NCBI GenBank assembly: GCA_947034895.1 | Contig: OX344765.1 | Location: 5,213,001-5,277,000, forward strand | DNA from: Rhytidiadelphus loreus | Taxonomy: Eukaryota; Streptophyta; Bryopsida; Hypnales; Hylocomiaceae | Direction: 5' to 3' | Length of the DNA: 64,000 nucleotides | Shown here: in pieces, positions 11,441 through 24,120 of the stretch | How the letters are laid out: the number at the start of each line of letters is the position of its first letter | How positions within the stretch are numbered: the stretch's first letter is position 1 | Position numbers and translations under genes: made by a program | Notes under the pieces: generated by a model | The model's database searches: none | What the model saw: the letters and a program-made list of their open reading frames with translations, nothing else | What the model was told of the DNA's origin: nothing

Positions 11441-12413
11441 TTTTAGACTTTGTTTTGAGGAAATTTTTGGCAAGCAAATTTTAATGTGTTTTTTGGAATG
11501 TTTCAACCTACTAAACCCACTTCAATACTAAATAAAGATTGCCAAGCACTGTAATTGGGTTGCAACGTCAAAGTACTATTCACTATTTACTTTTGTATGC
11601 CCTCATCAATCAAACTTTGGACAAGCAACAACAAGACTTATACCTTGCTTGAACTCTAAAGCACTTTGATGTTCAATTTCTAAACGACTAACAAATTAAA
11701 ACATAAGTTTCATCTTCATTATTGCTTGGAAGAAAGTCATTTTAATTTGTGGAGATACTTTATCAAGTTGTTGTCCTATCTAATGGTTGTATTTGGTGTT
11801 ACTAGAGTACACATTCTTCTAAAATTACAAATGTGGAAGTATGTCAAGTGGTTGACCAAACCAAAATTGCATTGACTCTAGTCCAAAATTGGATTTGCAA
11901 AAATGAGGTCATGGAATTAAGGAACACAGAAATTTCAAATAATCACTATGTGAAGAGAACCTCATTTCAAATCCATTGAAGCAAGTTTTACTCAAAAAAC
12001 AATAATATTTTGCTTGTAATCAAATTTAGGAGGAATTAAAAAAAAATTCTTTCAAAATTTATAAAAACAAAATACTAGTGATAGCATTGGTGAATCTAAC
12101 CGTACGGATGGAATCTAAAATTCAAAATCTACAACTTTTATTCATAAATCAATTCCAAAATATTCTTCCAAATAGTACTTTATAATGAATTTTCACAAAT
12201 CATCAATTTTCGAGAAGACTCTAGACTTACAAGCAGCTCAAGGAGATTTTTGATTCCCCCTTTGGCCTACCCTCTAGGCAAGTAAATGTTGTTCAATCCT
12301 TAACCCATAAATGACACTAAGGATGTTTTTCCGGTTGATGAATGACAAAGAATCTCTCCATGTGGGACACAAGTGCAATGATTCATCTTCCAAATTTCAT
12401 ATGAAAAGGAATT

Positions 12414-12566
12414 GTCTTCTACATTAGTTTGACTTCCAATGAGTGCTTCTTGCATTTTTTTTAAGCCAACAATTCACACAGTTCCAAAACAACCGATTTC
12501 CATGGTGACCAGCTCGTTGTTTAAGGATTAAAAACACTCATTGGAAGTCAAACTACTGTAGAAGAC
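12414..12566. repeat. Inverted repeat with 32-bp arms
   Basis: Arms 12414-12445 and 12535-12566 are reverse complements with one mismatch, starting GTCTTCTACA and ending CCAATGAGTG, around an 89-base loop. The transcript would fold into a simple hairpin. It could be a MITE remnant or a small-RNA precursor; nothing decides between them. CTACTGTAG-type motifs recur nearby up to 12880. Confidence 0.6.
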
Positions 12567-13085
12567 CTCCTTGTCACGACAAAACTCCGAAGATGACTAG
12601 TTGCACTCAGTCTGTCCTACTCCTACTACAGTAGAAGGATTCCCTTCTCATCCATAGGACGGCAACAACGTAAAGAGTTAGTTCGGATTAAACTCACAGA
12701 AACTCTCACTCCTTAGACGGCCAGAGTCACATGCGACCCATGTGACCCTACAACCGTTTTTTTGGATAATTTAAGCAAAGTTTCTGAGTTGGCATCCGAC
12801 TGAACCATGACATGACGTTCCATAAAGCCGACTACTGTAGTTGTTGCTCACTCCTGCACTGCCTACAGTAGCTCCAGCCCTCCAGTAACTCACTGTAGCT
12901 TCTCTTCGACCCTTGAAATCTGATGCATAATTGCATATGTAGTCGTTACGCGAGGAAGGGTTCCCATTGAGAGGGAGCCATTGATGATACATTATCAGTA
13001 GTCCAGAATTAGACCTCCGAGCTAAGCTTTAGTGCAGGGAAATTGCCGTAGTTTTTGAATTGGATTTTGCCAGTTTCGATCGGAG

Positions 13086-14442
13086 ATGGCTGCACTGTTT
13101 CCAATCCCCGGGGGTAGCATAGTATATGTTGTATCGCCGTACTTGGTGGTGACCTCGGGGCTGGTGTTAGGATACGCTGAACTCTCCGGGTATAACCTGG
13201 GATACTCCAAGTTTGCTCGCACCAACAAGCTTGCTGTTCCGAGTAAAGTAGGCATGTTCTTGTTGTACTTTCCTACAGCTCTGATAGGCAGTGTCTTTCT
13301 TGCTTACGGGATTGGTTTCTTGCCTGGATTATTGAGATCCTGTGGAGCTTCTGGCGTTGCGTCTCTTGTTGAATCCAAGGAGGCTCCAGCCGCGGCTTCC
13401 GACACTCGTCTTTTGCTCCTGGCTGCTGCTGTTTTTATTAATTTCAGCAAACGATGTCTGGAGGTGTGTAAACCTTCCCTTTACTAATTTTGTCGTTTGA
13501 CGAGCATTCTCTGTACAAAAGAATGGGCTTCATAAACTGGAAAAACCGCTAAGAATAGTTGCCTGTCCGAATATTGGAGCGGTGCAGATTATTAGCAATC
13601 GTCAAAATCACAATCTCCTGCATGTCCGCCATTGATAATGCGAATTAGAGGATCGCAATTAAGTTTATCCCCCTCGAAACATGTAGTGCGACATGGGAGA
13701 TTGAGGGATTTTCCGGATTGCTTTTCATTATGCTTAGGTTCTCCAAGTCCTTTTTCTACAGGTTTCTACAGGTTTCTGTTTTCAGAGAAGGACCCTCAGA
13801 ATATTCAAGTTCAATTCTCATTTCCTTTTGTTTGCAATCAATACATCACTCCATCGCATCCGAAACTAACGAAACCATACCAAGTCCGTCGGCTCGAGAT
13901 TTTTTCTCGTTTCTCCCTAACAAAAGGAAGTTCTATTTGTAATTCTGACTTTGTTCTGGAACTCCGTGCAGGTCTTGTTTGTACACAAGTTCTCAGGTCG
14001 AACGGATGTAGATTCTTTAATATTCATCTCGAGCTCGTATTCTTGTTTATCTAGTCTCTGGCTTTTCACGCAAGTGAAGTCCACTGGCCTCGCCCCACCG
14101 TCGCTGGACCTCAAGTGGCTGGGATTGGTCACTTTTTTGGTAGGGGAAACGGGGAATGGATACCATCACTGGCTGCTCTCCCAACTTCGGAAGGATGGCA
14201 GCAAGAAATACGTTGTGCCCCAGGGTGGCCTCTTCAGCTTGCTTGTGTGCCCGCACTACGTCTTTGAGATTATAGCGATTGTTGGGATGGCCCTCATGAG
14301 CCAAACCTGGGTGGGCTGCGCCACGGCGACATTCGTATTCTTCTACTTGACTGGACGCACGATCAATACGAAGCAATGGTATATGAAGAAGGTGGATGGA
14401 TTTCCAGAAGCAAGGAGTGTACTCATTCCTGGAGTGTTTTAG
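13086..14442 (+). CDS. Steroid 5-alpha-reductase-like protein, tandem copy 3
   Basis: Complete two-exon gene with the same structure as copy 2: exon 1 13086-13463 (126 codons), phase-0 GT-AG intron, exon 2 13972-14442, 282 residues. The protein is nearly identical to copy 2 and differs by scattered substitutions, for example TFLVGETGNG against TYLVGETGNG, and SLLVCPHYVFEI in the catalytic part. The conserved HHWLLSQLRKDGS, CPHYVFE and C-terminal RSVLIPGVF features are intact, so it should be a working ER reductase of the same family. The intron and about 210 bp of upstream DNA also align with copy 2, so the whole transcription unit was duplicated. However, the TATAAAA seen before copy 2 is not kept here, which may mean different expression. 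An AATAAA at 14589-14594 is a likely poly(A) signal. The gene runs tail to tail with the oxidoreductase on the other strand. Confidence 0.88.
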
Positions 14443-14898
14443 GGACCTGAGATTGCAATTAGTGTGGCATTGGGGGCCCATAGACAAGGGACAGTCAATC
14501 TATGATCCATGAAGTTCTCCGAAGGAAATCATTGGATGGTACTATTGTGTGAATAATTAACGTATTTACCAATGATAATCTTGAAGACAATAAAGACATG
14601 TTTCTTGTATACAGCATACTAGACTGATCCGTGCAAGACACTTGCGCACATTCAAGTGCTGATATGGGAGTTATTAAACTTGAATAGAGAAGAAAGGTTT
14701 AGTAATAGTTTTGTGACAAAAATCTTGTCTTGATTCAGGAACTGCTGTAATCTGCACATCTTGGTATCTATAGAAAGTTCTTGTCCTCAATAAAACAGCT
14801 TCACAAGCTTGTGAGAATAGTAACCTTCAAATCCCCTGTGCAGTATCAAGACCTTTCACAGTGAAAAAAAATGAAATCGCTCTAGAATGTCGTATTCT
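14443..14898. other. Convergent intergenic region
   Basis: Contains the 3' flank of reductase copy 3 and, on the other strand, the 3' end of the oxidoreductase gene. Nothing else seen. Confidence 0.6.
14589..14594 (+). terminator. Possible poly(A) signal, reductase copy 3
   Basis: AATAAA about 150 bases after the stop codon, at the position aligned with the copy 1 signal. Confidence 0.4.
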
Positions 14899-17800
14899 CT
14901 ATGCAAGTCCAACTTCAACAACAGAAGGAGTTCCTTTGTTATCGCTTGAGCTGAGCATGGCCTCGATTACCGCCACATCACGCATGGCTTCCAAAACCGA
15001 GCTTCGCTTGTCCGCTTCTTCTGCTGACCGTCCCTGTCATTGATTTGGACAATCCGATTCCACCGTTTCAGTTAACCTAAAGGATGAAGAGGCCTGAATT
15101 GGGCCATGTTTTCTTATTAGCAGATTAAAGTAGGTCATATGGTAACTTTCTGTACTCCGATCTTATTTATTTATTGACCACCACAGGCATTGTTCTTTGC
15201 TGACTCTCTGGTGATATATAAAAACTAGCCCAATCTGAATTATATTTTTCACAGTATGATCAATGGAATTGGTTAGGTTTATACCATGAATCCTTGGCCC
15301 AATATTAGTAAACTTTCGTTTAGTTCAAGATATAAACTGCTTAGGCAGTCCTCGACCCAGCCAATTTCAAGTATTGGAGAGGGCTCTGTGTGAGGAAACT
15401 ACAAAGCAGAGTATGTTTGCCTCTTCTGTGGTCAACAGGGGCAGCTAAAGCAGAGGATGGAAAATAAGTCACCTGGAAGACACATTTTGCAACATCCTCG
15501 GCAAATTCCTTGAGCTCCTCATACACGCCAGCGAAAGGATAGAAGACAACGTGAGTCTCTCCTTTAATTGGCTGGTACGTAGTCTGTGATATAACGGAAA
15601 CAGAAAATTAGAAACTTATAACTATCATACACGGGTACAAGTTAAGGAGAGACTAAATGGAAGGCCATGTGTTCTTCACTGATTCTGGCGACCTAAACCA
15701 TTTGAATTTTTTTTTTCACAATTCGATCAATCAAATTGGTCATTTAAAACTCAGTCCTCTGGGACGAAATGATCATCAGGAGATCAAACCGTACAGTGGA
15801 ATTTGAGGAAAGTCCTTGTTACCTTGTAACCATGCTGCCCATTCTGTACTACACGTTCCGCCTCCACTGTGCCAAGAGAGCCCACCACTCTCCAGAACAT
15901 CTGCACACACAAAGGGATTGGTCCACATGAGTCGCAGCAGAACATCTAAAAGACGGTCAATTTGAAGAAAACAACAGAAAAACACTGTACGCCTTCACCA
16001 CCAATAGCATGAAAAAATATCCTTGAGTGATGGCACTTGCGAATTACCTTCCTTGTTGTCGCAGAATAGCAGATGTTGACAACTCCGGCACTTCCATTCC
16101 ATAATTGTCTAGTGCAAAAAGTAAATCACGACAAAAAGTAAGAGAAAAGTGCACTTGAGATGATTGTGGGCAATTCTCCTGTTGGTTTGTATTCTTTTGA
16201 AACCTACTTTTGATGCATGATTATACATTAAAAATAATATTCTATAGAATCCATTAAGAATGGAGGCCTTAGCTTAATTTTCCCATCTCTCGCGTAAATT
16301 ATTCTCGAGTCTCTGGACAACACATAAAATTAACAGAGAGAATTTTGAGAACTCACATCAGAGCCGATAAATTATCAGGGGGCGGTAGAGTTTGATCAAC
16401 ATGTGACACAATGGCTGACACAGAAGCAACCTCACAACCCATAATCTGCATTGCGAGGAAAGCAATGTAAGAAACTTAGTAATGTTCTATTTTGTCGCGA
16501 GACCTTTGCCAACGATCATGAATGACACTTAGTCAACCACTACGCAAAGACCTGCTTTCTATTTTCACTTCGTAGCAAATAGTAAACTTCCTTCGCAAGT
16601 ACTTCGTTAGTCGACATGTTTTATAGCAATATTCAACCAATTTGAGAGTGCTATAAGGGAGTCAACTGGATTGATTACAAATATTTTTCAGAAACCCACA
16701 CACCCTCTTATGGACACTTGAAGTCGAATAGAATTTATGTCACCGTCTGCAATACGTCAAAGACAATGAAGAGGATGCATAAAGAGTATTATAGCTTTCA
16801 ACTAGAGGTGGAGAAATAGATACTGAAAATGGGGTGAAACACACCATTCGCAATCCAGCAATAAAATGAACACCGCCATCGAGCATGAATCCACCCTGTA
16901 TCAAGACAACGCATAATTGTAAATCAGAGCGCGGCTGCATACAAACTGGTCACTTCGGTCTCCATTCTATGCAAGTTTCACAAAAATTAAGCTGAACAGA
17001 ACTTGGAAGACAGATATTAGGCACCTGCATAACTCTCATCACATGAAACAATAACTCATATGAAAACATGACTCGACCAACAGGTTGCAAAGGACACAGG
17101 CTTTCTAACCTTGAAACTTGGATCACGGCGCCACGAACTAGAAAAGTAGGGGCTAGAGCTATTCATTGGTGCTTCTATCAGCACTTGCACGCCCATGATT
17201 TGACCCAAATCTTTCACAAACTTTCCTGCCTGGGGACACAATGTTTCCCCATTAAGAATCACTCAGTCAGTGGCACTGTCCCATGACACCGCTGTATTAA
17301 GCCGATGGAAGCAACACAGGAAAACAGCTTATCAAAGACATGTACCGTGTAAGGAATTGAAAACGAAAGTCTATGAAAAAGAAGGCCGGCACTTTTAATA
17401 CCTAACAGAAGAGGTTTACAGCACTTTGATTCGCCAGACTCTCACCACCATGTAAAGTTTCCAAAACAACAACATTATAATTCTTTAAGGAGCGGTTCTA
17501 ACCAACAAGAATTTTACAAGATTTCGACTCTACATACATAAGTAGAGCAGGACTGCATTGATAAAAGTAACCTGGATCAAAGCAGGCTCGAAACGGTAGT
17601 TCTCTGCCACCGCCCAGATTGGTAACTTCACATTCTTTTTAGCAAGAGCTTGATACTCCGCCCAAGCCTTGCGCACTTCCGCAACGCCTGAGCACAAACG
17701 AGTTCAGAGTCCACCTACGTCTTTTGTAACTGTTTATGCAACTTAACAATTTATAAAAACGACTGTATTCGAGTTGGTGGTTGTCGGAAAAAGCATAGCA

Positions 17801-18750
17801 GCTGGAACAAATCCCGTCTTAAACGCCTCATGAACATCATCATAGAGGTCAAACAAAAGCACTGAAATATCATTCAAAGAAACATGTGCTGTTCGAGGGT
17901 ATCTGGAGCTTACTTGGAGCCACAGGTTTCTCTTTAATCCAAACGTCGTAAGCGGATCAAAACCCCAGTCACGAAAAAGAAGTCAGCACAACTATCTTGT
18001 AGCACATACTGTTGAGTTGCAAATGTATATAACTGTAACCGAATATTCTGAATAGGAAATTTCGACTAAATGACATATTTTCAATGTCGACTCCAGTATG
18101 AGCCTAAAATCCAAAGTCATGAATTGCTTGGTAATCCAAAGTCCAGTTATGTGTCAGCATAAGTCACCAAATTACAACAGTAGACAATGTGTACGCTCAC
18201 CTTGGATTACGTGTTTCCCTGCCTCCAGAGCTCGCAGAACAATTTCTAGCTGCAAAATGGGGTACACACCATTGAAAATTCACAAAACTCGCGAGAGATT
18301 TGTGGATAAATAAATAGATAAAAATAAACAAGAGTAATGCAAAATCTCACAAGAGTGAGCAGCAATCACCACCTTCGACTAACCTGGTGTTGAGCGGGCA
18401 AAACAACGGCGACAGCATGGATAGACTTGTCTTGGAAAATGGACTCCAAACCCTCTTGACCCCACTTGGCTTCAGCATTGGGTGCATATGATTTGACCAA
18501 CAGCAAGGCCTTCTTTGCACTATCCTGCCATCCAATGAACACGATTGGAGTTTTAGCATCCATTTGCCAATACCTTATAATAATGAACTTCTGCCTTGAT
18601 GTGATTCAGTGAAAAACAAGTTACCTCTGATCGACTCCAAATAGTCCTCAGCGAGACAATTTCATCCAATTCACCTAATTTTGGCAGATATTGGGATGAG
18701 GCGAACACGCCTGACCCCAACAGAGCCAACCCCGGCAATCCGGCTGCCAT
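14899..18750 (-). CDS. Gfo/Idh/MocA-family oxidoreductase
   Basis: Twelve-exon minus-strand gene; exons 18625-18750, 18384-18524, 18201-18249, 17914-17931, 17572-17687, 17110-17229, 16845-16895, 16357-16445, 16048-16108, 15823-15900, 15473-15583 and 14899-15033. All junctions are GT-AG and in phase, giving 364 residues, normal for the family. The N-terminal Rossmann fold shows LLGSGVFA (residues 10-17) for the dinucleotide. The EKP motif (106-108), whose lysine is catalytic in this family, is encoded by an exon of only 18 nt. The C-terminal domain has PYFSSSWRRDP and LDGGVHFIAG with the conserved Asp and His. It resembles the single-copy plant proteins annotated as oxidoreductase family (for example Arabidopsis At4g17370). 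Likely NAD(P)-dependent oxidation of a sugar or cyclitol; the substrate is unknown. No transit peptide is evident, so it is probably cytosolic. Confidence 0.9.
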
Positions 18751-21700
18751 TGCGCTCCTCTACACACCACCAATTTCTTCCCATACAAAACCACGATCAA
18801 CGTATCTCAAAAGCAAGCTAACTACAATTTAAAAGAGTTCATCAAATTGTATTAAATAACACAAGTTAATACATTCAAAACAAGAGGTAGGTTAATTATG
18901 TTGCACTTCAAAAATTCCAAGCTATCTCGCATGTTGTCTACTTACATTCACACAAACTAAAACCACAGACTGAGACCCTTGAACAAAATTCTACACCAAT
19001 GAGAAAAAGATTTGTTCTGCGCAGGAATGACTCATACCCTATATCAAAACCCCAATGTAGAATGCAACGATCCTAGATCGAGTGCAACAGCAATGAATGG
19101 TGAGCTGTAGAAACAAGACACAAATCTGAGTCGTACACTGGTAAAGAAATACAGCATATGGAGGATGACAACAGTGCCTGATTGCTGCATACGAAAGCGC
19201 TACGTACGTAATAGTGCTAATCCACATTCAAATTTCAGAATCTGCAACAACCCAATTCCTACCAAAAACTTCTCAATGTGAAATCACAAGCCACAAAGCT
19301 GAAATCCACAAGGTAAAGGAGAACAGAGCATACCGAAGCAAAGTGATGCAGACGAAATATGCCAAAGGAAAATCACCGTCACACACGAAGAAGAAGTCTG
19401 AGAGAGAATTTTCAGATCTAAGTTAGAGCGATTGTCTGCCAATAATTCTAGTTGTTGGCAGAGTGCAGAATGGGAGCCGGACGGATAGTTGTCGGAATAT
19501 CAGCAGCGATTTCAACAAGTGGCGTCTGAGGAATGTAGAACGTATGAAGAAAGACAGAGAGTCTGAAACGCCAACAAGCGCTCGTGGCCGTTGACGGGCG
19601 TTCGCGGCTGCATCAAAGCGTCAAACCGCGGTTCCAAGGACACCTGGCCAGCTGTGAGGCAAAATGAAGTAACTGGCTGCGTGATCGACCATACAACTTG
19701 ATAAGTTATATGGTCGATTCAAAATTTCAGCTCATCTCTGTGTGGGCAATTAAATTTCTTTTACCTTTAAAATATTTTACAGTCAATACTGAAGGTTAAC
19801 TATTAGAAGCTTTTAAATTTAATTGAAAAAGAGAAGTATTTGATTTTTGAGAGGTGTTCAAAGACATATACCATACATGAAGGTTAAATTCGGTATAGAT
19901 TAAGTCATTTTTGTTAATAAGTGTTACGTGTCATTGTGTGAATGGTGTGAGGTGACATGAACCCATGTGAATGTGACGTGGAAATTTCATACAACTTGGC
20001 CTTTAGGTGCCTTCCATGTCAGATACTCAGATTCTCATGGGTCAAGTTAAACCTTCATGTTCAGGTATGTGGGGTCACTCCCATTATTTAGACAAGCTTG
20101 CCAACTTGACTTGATTTTGAAATCTAAAAAATTTTACTTGTCCATTTGCTTTGAAAACAATCCCAACAGAAAGAATAAAGTGTTTTCATAATTTTCACCG
20201 TTGGAAAATTTAATCATACAAGTGTTGATTTGTGATTTCTAGTCAAATAAATTGCATTTCAACAATTGCAAGTGGATTGTGTAATGAGTTTGATAGCTCT
20301 TCATTTTAACTTAAGGTTTTTGAAAGTGCATTTTAGACACATGCTAGTATAATTTGTCATGTAACTGCATCATCAATAGTAAATGTTGTTTATACATTGA
20401 TATCATCTATTTTCTTTAATTATTTTTGTTCATGCATTAAGACATGATTGATTTAGGGATGGTGGAGAGTTGATTGCACTTGCTAATAAAGAGCTTGTAT
20501 TATCTCAAAATAATTCTATTCCATTGTTGGTACAAATTGGAAGCAAACAAATTTTGTACTTGGGTATTATAGTATTTGTGCTTTGATAATGTGAGGGAAT
20601 TTCTATTTAAGAGGCAAGGAAGATTGGCGTCTTGAAAACTTAAGCAATTGTGCCAATAGATAGGAGGAATATATTTGACAATGTTATGAAAGTTTCAAGT
20701 TACTATATGGTAGATGAAATTCCATGCTTTCTTTGAGGTAATCTTAGCAACTTTAGGTTTATGTGCCATTGAAATCAACAATCAAGATATTTGCCTTTAG
20801 TAACCCCAAGGTATATTTGTACAAACTATATTCATCAAGCTTCATTTGTTTCAATTTGCATGCACGATGGAAGTACAAATATTTAGTGTTAGTTTATTTC
20901 ATGAGTTCATTTCGATGTTGAAACAATTAACAAAAAACTTAATTGTAGCACAATCAATCAGCATTGTTGCAATGGTCTTCAAAGGTTAATTTCTACTTGT
21001 CAATTTGATCTTCCTCTCAAATTCAATAATGATTCAATTAGAAAATTTAGAACTTCGGCTTTCATATACAAGATCCCATTGTATCTATTTTTTAATATAA
21101 AGCATTACCAAAGTAATCTTTTAGTAACTACAAAATGTTGACTTTAAAGAGACCACAATTACCAAGGTCATAGTCTATGTAGAAGATTCAAGCACATGTG
21201 AGTACTCAACAATTTGATTACCCTAACCATCTAATTGATGTGCATTTTAGGTAAGAGATGACGAAAACCTACGATAAGAAGAAGATTAAACTCTACTCAA
21301 TATGGAAAGATTGACCTCCTAAAATATTTGAGAATGTGTCGGCTTGTCTTCTAGCATGTGTACTTTATCACTTCTATTTGGTTTGCAAGAAATGGAATCA
21401 TCTCCTCTCTCAACGAAGATTTACAACATTTTGCATCCTTTCTCCTCGCAAAGCATCCTCAATCTTTATCTCTCCAAAATTGAATTACAGAGCAATGACA
21501 ACAAGTATAGAGTAAGTACTAGGCCCAACAAAGAAGCATTCCTAGTTTCTACAAATTGTTCAATTCTTGCATAATTACGGATTCTTAGCTTTTCAATTGT
21601 AAGAACAAAAGATTAAGGAACCCATGGTGGCATTTGGGATGGTGCAAGTACACAATAGCTACTGACGGAGAGTTCATCTATACAATGTATTTAGCATCAG

Positions 21701-22965
21701 CATGGCCAATAATGCAAAAGCACATTGTATTGCAACATTGTGAGTAAAAGTTTTCATGAAATCCAGGAATTACTTGCAATTCAGCAATATTACAACCACA
21801 AGGTTTGCGACATTGTGGTCATGTCAGTAGGGAATGCAACCAAAACCTACAAAATTGTAAGTATAGAGATGTGTAGGGACCTGACTAAACCCCAAAGCCA
21901 ATTTTTTTTTCTGTATGAGTCTATGACCTTGGTATAAAGAAAATTTGTGAAGTACCAAACGTTGGATTTTCTACCTACTCTAGCATCTTCACAAAAGAAA
22001 TTTTGTACACGTCATTTGGAGAACTATTTGGTATTCCCACTTGGCCAATGTTTTACACAATTGTGTTATACTCATGTGATTTAGTGATTGGTGCATGGTG
22101 CAAAATGGATGTTGACTTTATTCCTCTCTCAATTATAAATGAATATCCATAGCTAGTAGTTAGCTTGGGTCGGTTGTACATGGTGAAGCTCACCAAATGT
22201 AGGATATAGATGGTGGCGTTAAGCATTGGCAAGATTGTGCCGAAGACAAAGGAATTAGTAAAAGTGGCAAAGATTTAGAATTTCTTTAAATTCTCCAAAA
22301 ATATGTTTCACGTGAGCAAAATTGGTGAAATTGGTTGGTTGTTGTAGGATGTGCAGATTCAATCATCATGTTGTACAAAGAAGGGCACTACATGAAATTT
22401 GAGTTGTTGGAGAAATGTTGATAGGAGCTTCGGAGTCATACTTTGGACAAGGGCAATGGTATAATGACTAGTGGCATTTGTGCTTGGCTTATAGACTTTT
22501 GAATTGTAGCTATTACCTTGATTGTTGTTGCCAATCAAAATTTAAAATTAATCATTGCTTAAGGTGCAATTGTTGGCTTAAGAAGGGATTCAAGTTTTTG
22601 GGTAAATATTGGCTTCATGTGCTTGGCTGTTTCATTGCTCTATTGAGTTCATAATAGCCTTAATTAACTTAATCTTGCACTTAGTTTACCATATTGGAAA
22701 ACTAAAAAATGTTAATTCACCAATTTCATACTAACTATAGCAAATTAAATTACACATTCAAATCAACAATGTTGCGCATTAGATCTCGTAGTTTTTTGTA
22801 GTTTTTAATGCAGTAGAAAAACACATACTTGTAAGGACTATCAATTACATTGAAGTATAGACGAGGGAACATGAGCACATTTTTGAGAATGTTTGAGATT
22901 AGTGTGAGTGATCTACATTGAGTATTGCATGCGGTTTGTTTTGACTTGCAAAGGTTGTATGTTAC
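18751..22965. other. 5' side of the oxidoreductase and start of the gene desert
   Basis: 18751-19700 is GC-richer and probably holds the promoter and 5' leader of the oxidoreductase (minus strand); exact sites are not resolved. From 19.7 kb the DNA is AT-rich. A loose inverted repeat (CATGAAGGTTAAA near 19877, its reverse complement near 20049) suggests a MITE of about 190 bp. Repeat R1 copy b follows at 20085-20365. Nothing recognisable is seen from 20.4 to 22.97 kb; the small frames at 21344 and 21725 have no family features. Confidence 0.5.
20085..20365 (-). repeat. Dispersed repeat R1, copy b (inverted)
   Basis: Contains CAAGTGGATTGTGTAATGAG, the reverse complement of the landmark in the copies at 10560 and 48505. 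The longer match to 48505-48880 includes the stretch around ACTTGTCCATTTGCTTTGAA. Confidence 0.65.
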
Positions 22966-23179
22966 ATTCACTAGAAGAAAATGAGGGGTTTTGCAACTAC
23001 AGTATGCAACTCATTTTGTAGTTGCATAGGACGTTTGCAACTAGGTGACAATGTAGAGTCCGTAGTTGCAGTGGACAAGTCGCATTAGTTGCAGTCTAGT
23101 TGCAAGGTTTTTTGTCATCCGACACCATACAAAGAACTTCATCCTTGTGTGCAACTTGTTTGCAACTTGTAGATTTGTA

Positions 23180-23370
23180 AATTTTAAAATATAAATCTCA
23201 ATGATTTGTAGATTTCAAATTTTCAGATCTACCTCCTTTCTAGATTTTAGAATTTCAGAATTACCTTTTTCTTAGATTTTTGGATTTCAAATCTACCCTC
23301 TTCCTAGATTTCAAAATTTCAGATCTACCTTCTTCCTAGATTTCAAAATTCAATTTCCTAGATTATAAAA
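23180..23370 (+). repeat. Degenerate tandem repeat inside the CACTA element
   Basis: About five units near 35 bp built on CAGATCTACCTTCTTCCTAG followed by ATTTCAAAATTT, with variants. AT-rich and non-coding. Confidence 0.7.
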
Positions 23371-23589
23371 TTTCTTGAATTTTAATTATTTTTTAAATTC
23401 TTATATACAAAATCTACAAATTGTAGAAACCCACAAATTATAGAAATCTTAGAATTCTATCAAAAGAATTCATTACATAAGACTATAACAACTTACAAGT
23501 CTTATATGTTCAATCTAATGGTACTCTTTACAATTGATATGGGTCAATTGATATAACACGAATGGGAATGAACTTTGAAAGCAACTAGG

Positions 23590-23665
23590 AAACAACTAGA
23601 GTGCAACTAAGAAACAACTAGCGTACAACTAGGAAACAACTAGCGTACAACTAGGAAACAACTAT
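23590..23665 (+). repeat. Short tandem repeat, about 21-bp unit
   Basis: About three to four units of AACTAG(C/A)G(T/A)(A/G)CAACTA(G/A)GAAAC. The unit overlaps the subterminal motif family of the surrounding element, so it may add transposase-binding sites. Confidence 0.7.
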
Positions 23666-23904
23666 GGTCATTTTACAGTTGCATAATAGTTGCATAGGAC
23701 ACTAGTTGTTTCCTAGTCTTTTTTTGCAACTACAGAATGACTACTTTCACTAGTAGAAAATCTGCGTCCAAATCAACAAAAAATAGACAAGAAAGTATTG
23801 AGTTTGTTAGTTCATTTTCTGTTGATTTGGACATGTTGACTTGGACACTATGAAACAAGAAAGTGTTGATTTTTTTGTTACTGTTTTTGTTAATTTGGTC
23901 AATA

Positions 23905-24095
23905 ATAATTTATTATTATTATTAATTTTTATTTTTTATTTTTATTTTTTAAATGCCACGTGGTAGAGCCACGTCGCACCACGTGGCAACTCGCCACATG
24001 GCCCACCAATGCCACATAGGCGGCCGCCACCGTGGAGATTCAAACCTTGGACCTCAAGGTTGGGGTCCAAGACTCTAACCATTGAGCCACCCTGA
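23905..24095 (-). mobile_element. tRNA-derived SINE
   Basis: On the minus strand a box A (TGGCTCAATGGTTAGAG, from 24089 to 24073) and a box B (GGTTTGAATCT, from 24046 to 24036) are spaced as in a tRNA-type pol III promoter. They are followed by a GC-rich body and an A-rich tail (AAAATAAAAATAAAAA type, toward 23905). The tRNA fold is not intact (acceptor arms do not pair), so this is a SINE and not a tRNA gene. Target-site duplications are not clear. Confidence 0.65.
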
Positions 24096-24120
24096 ATTCT
24101 ACTTGTTATAATGAAAATTA

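Larger units (their letters stand above)
6797..12868. other. Intergenic region between reductase copies 2 and 3
   Basis: About 6 kb without a recognisable gene. The copy 2 3' flank (to about 7085) resembles that of copy 1. The rest consists of dispersed repeats (7105-7350, 9540-9840, 10560-10830, 10975-11440), a MITE (11101-11331), a poly-T/poly-G run near 10060-10080, two diverged copies of a 170-bp unit (about 10105-10260 and 10385-10560) and an inverted repeat at 12414-12566. The small frame at 7830-8084 has no recognisable similarity. Confidence 0.6.

Noticed and set aside
24036..24089. Possible tRNA gene
   Set aside because: A and B boxes are present but the acceptor and anticodon stems do not form a proper cloverleaf, and an A-rich tail follows; a SINE explains it better.
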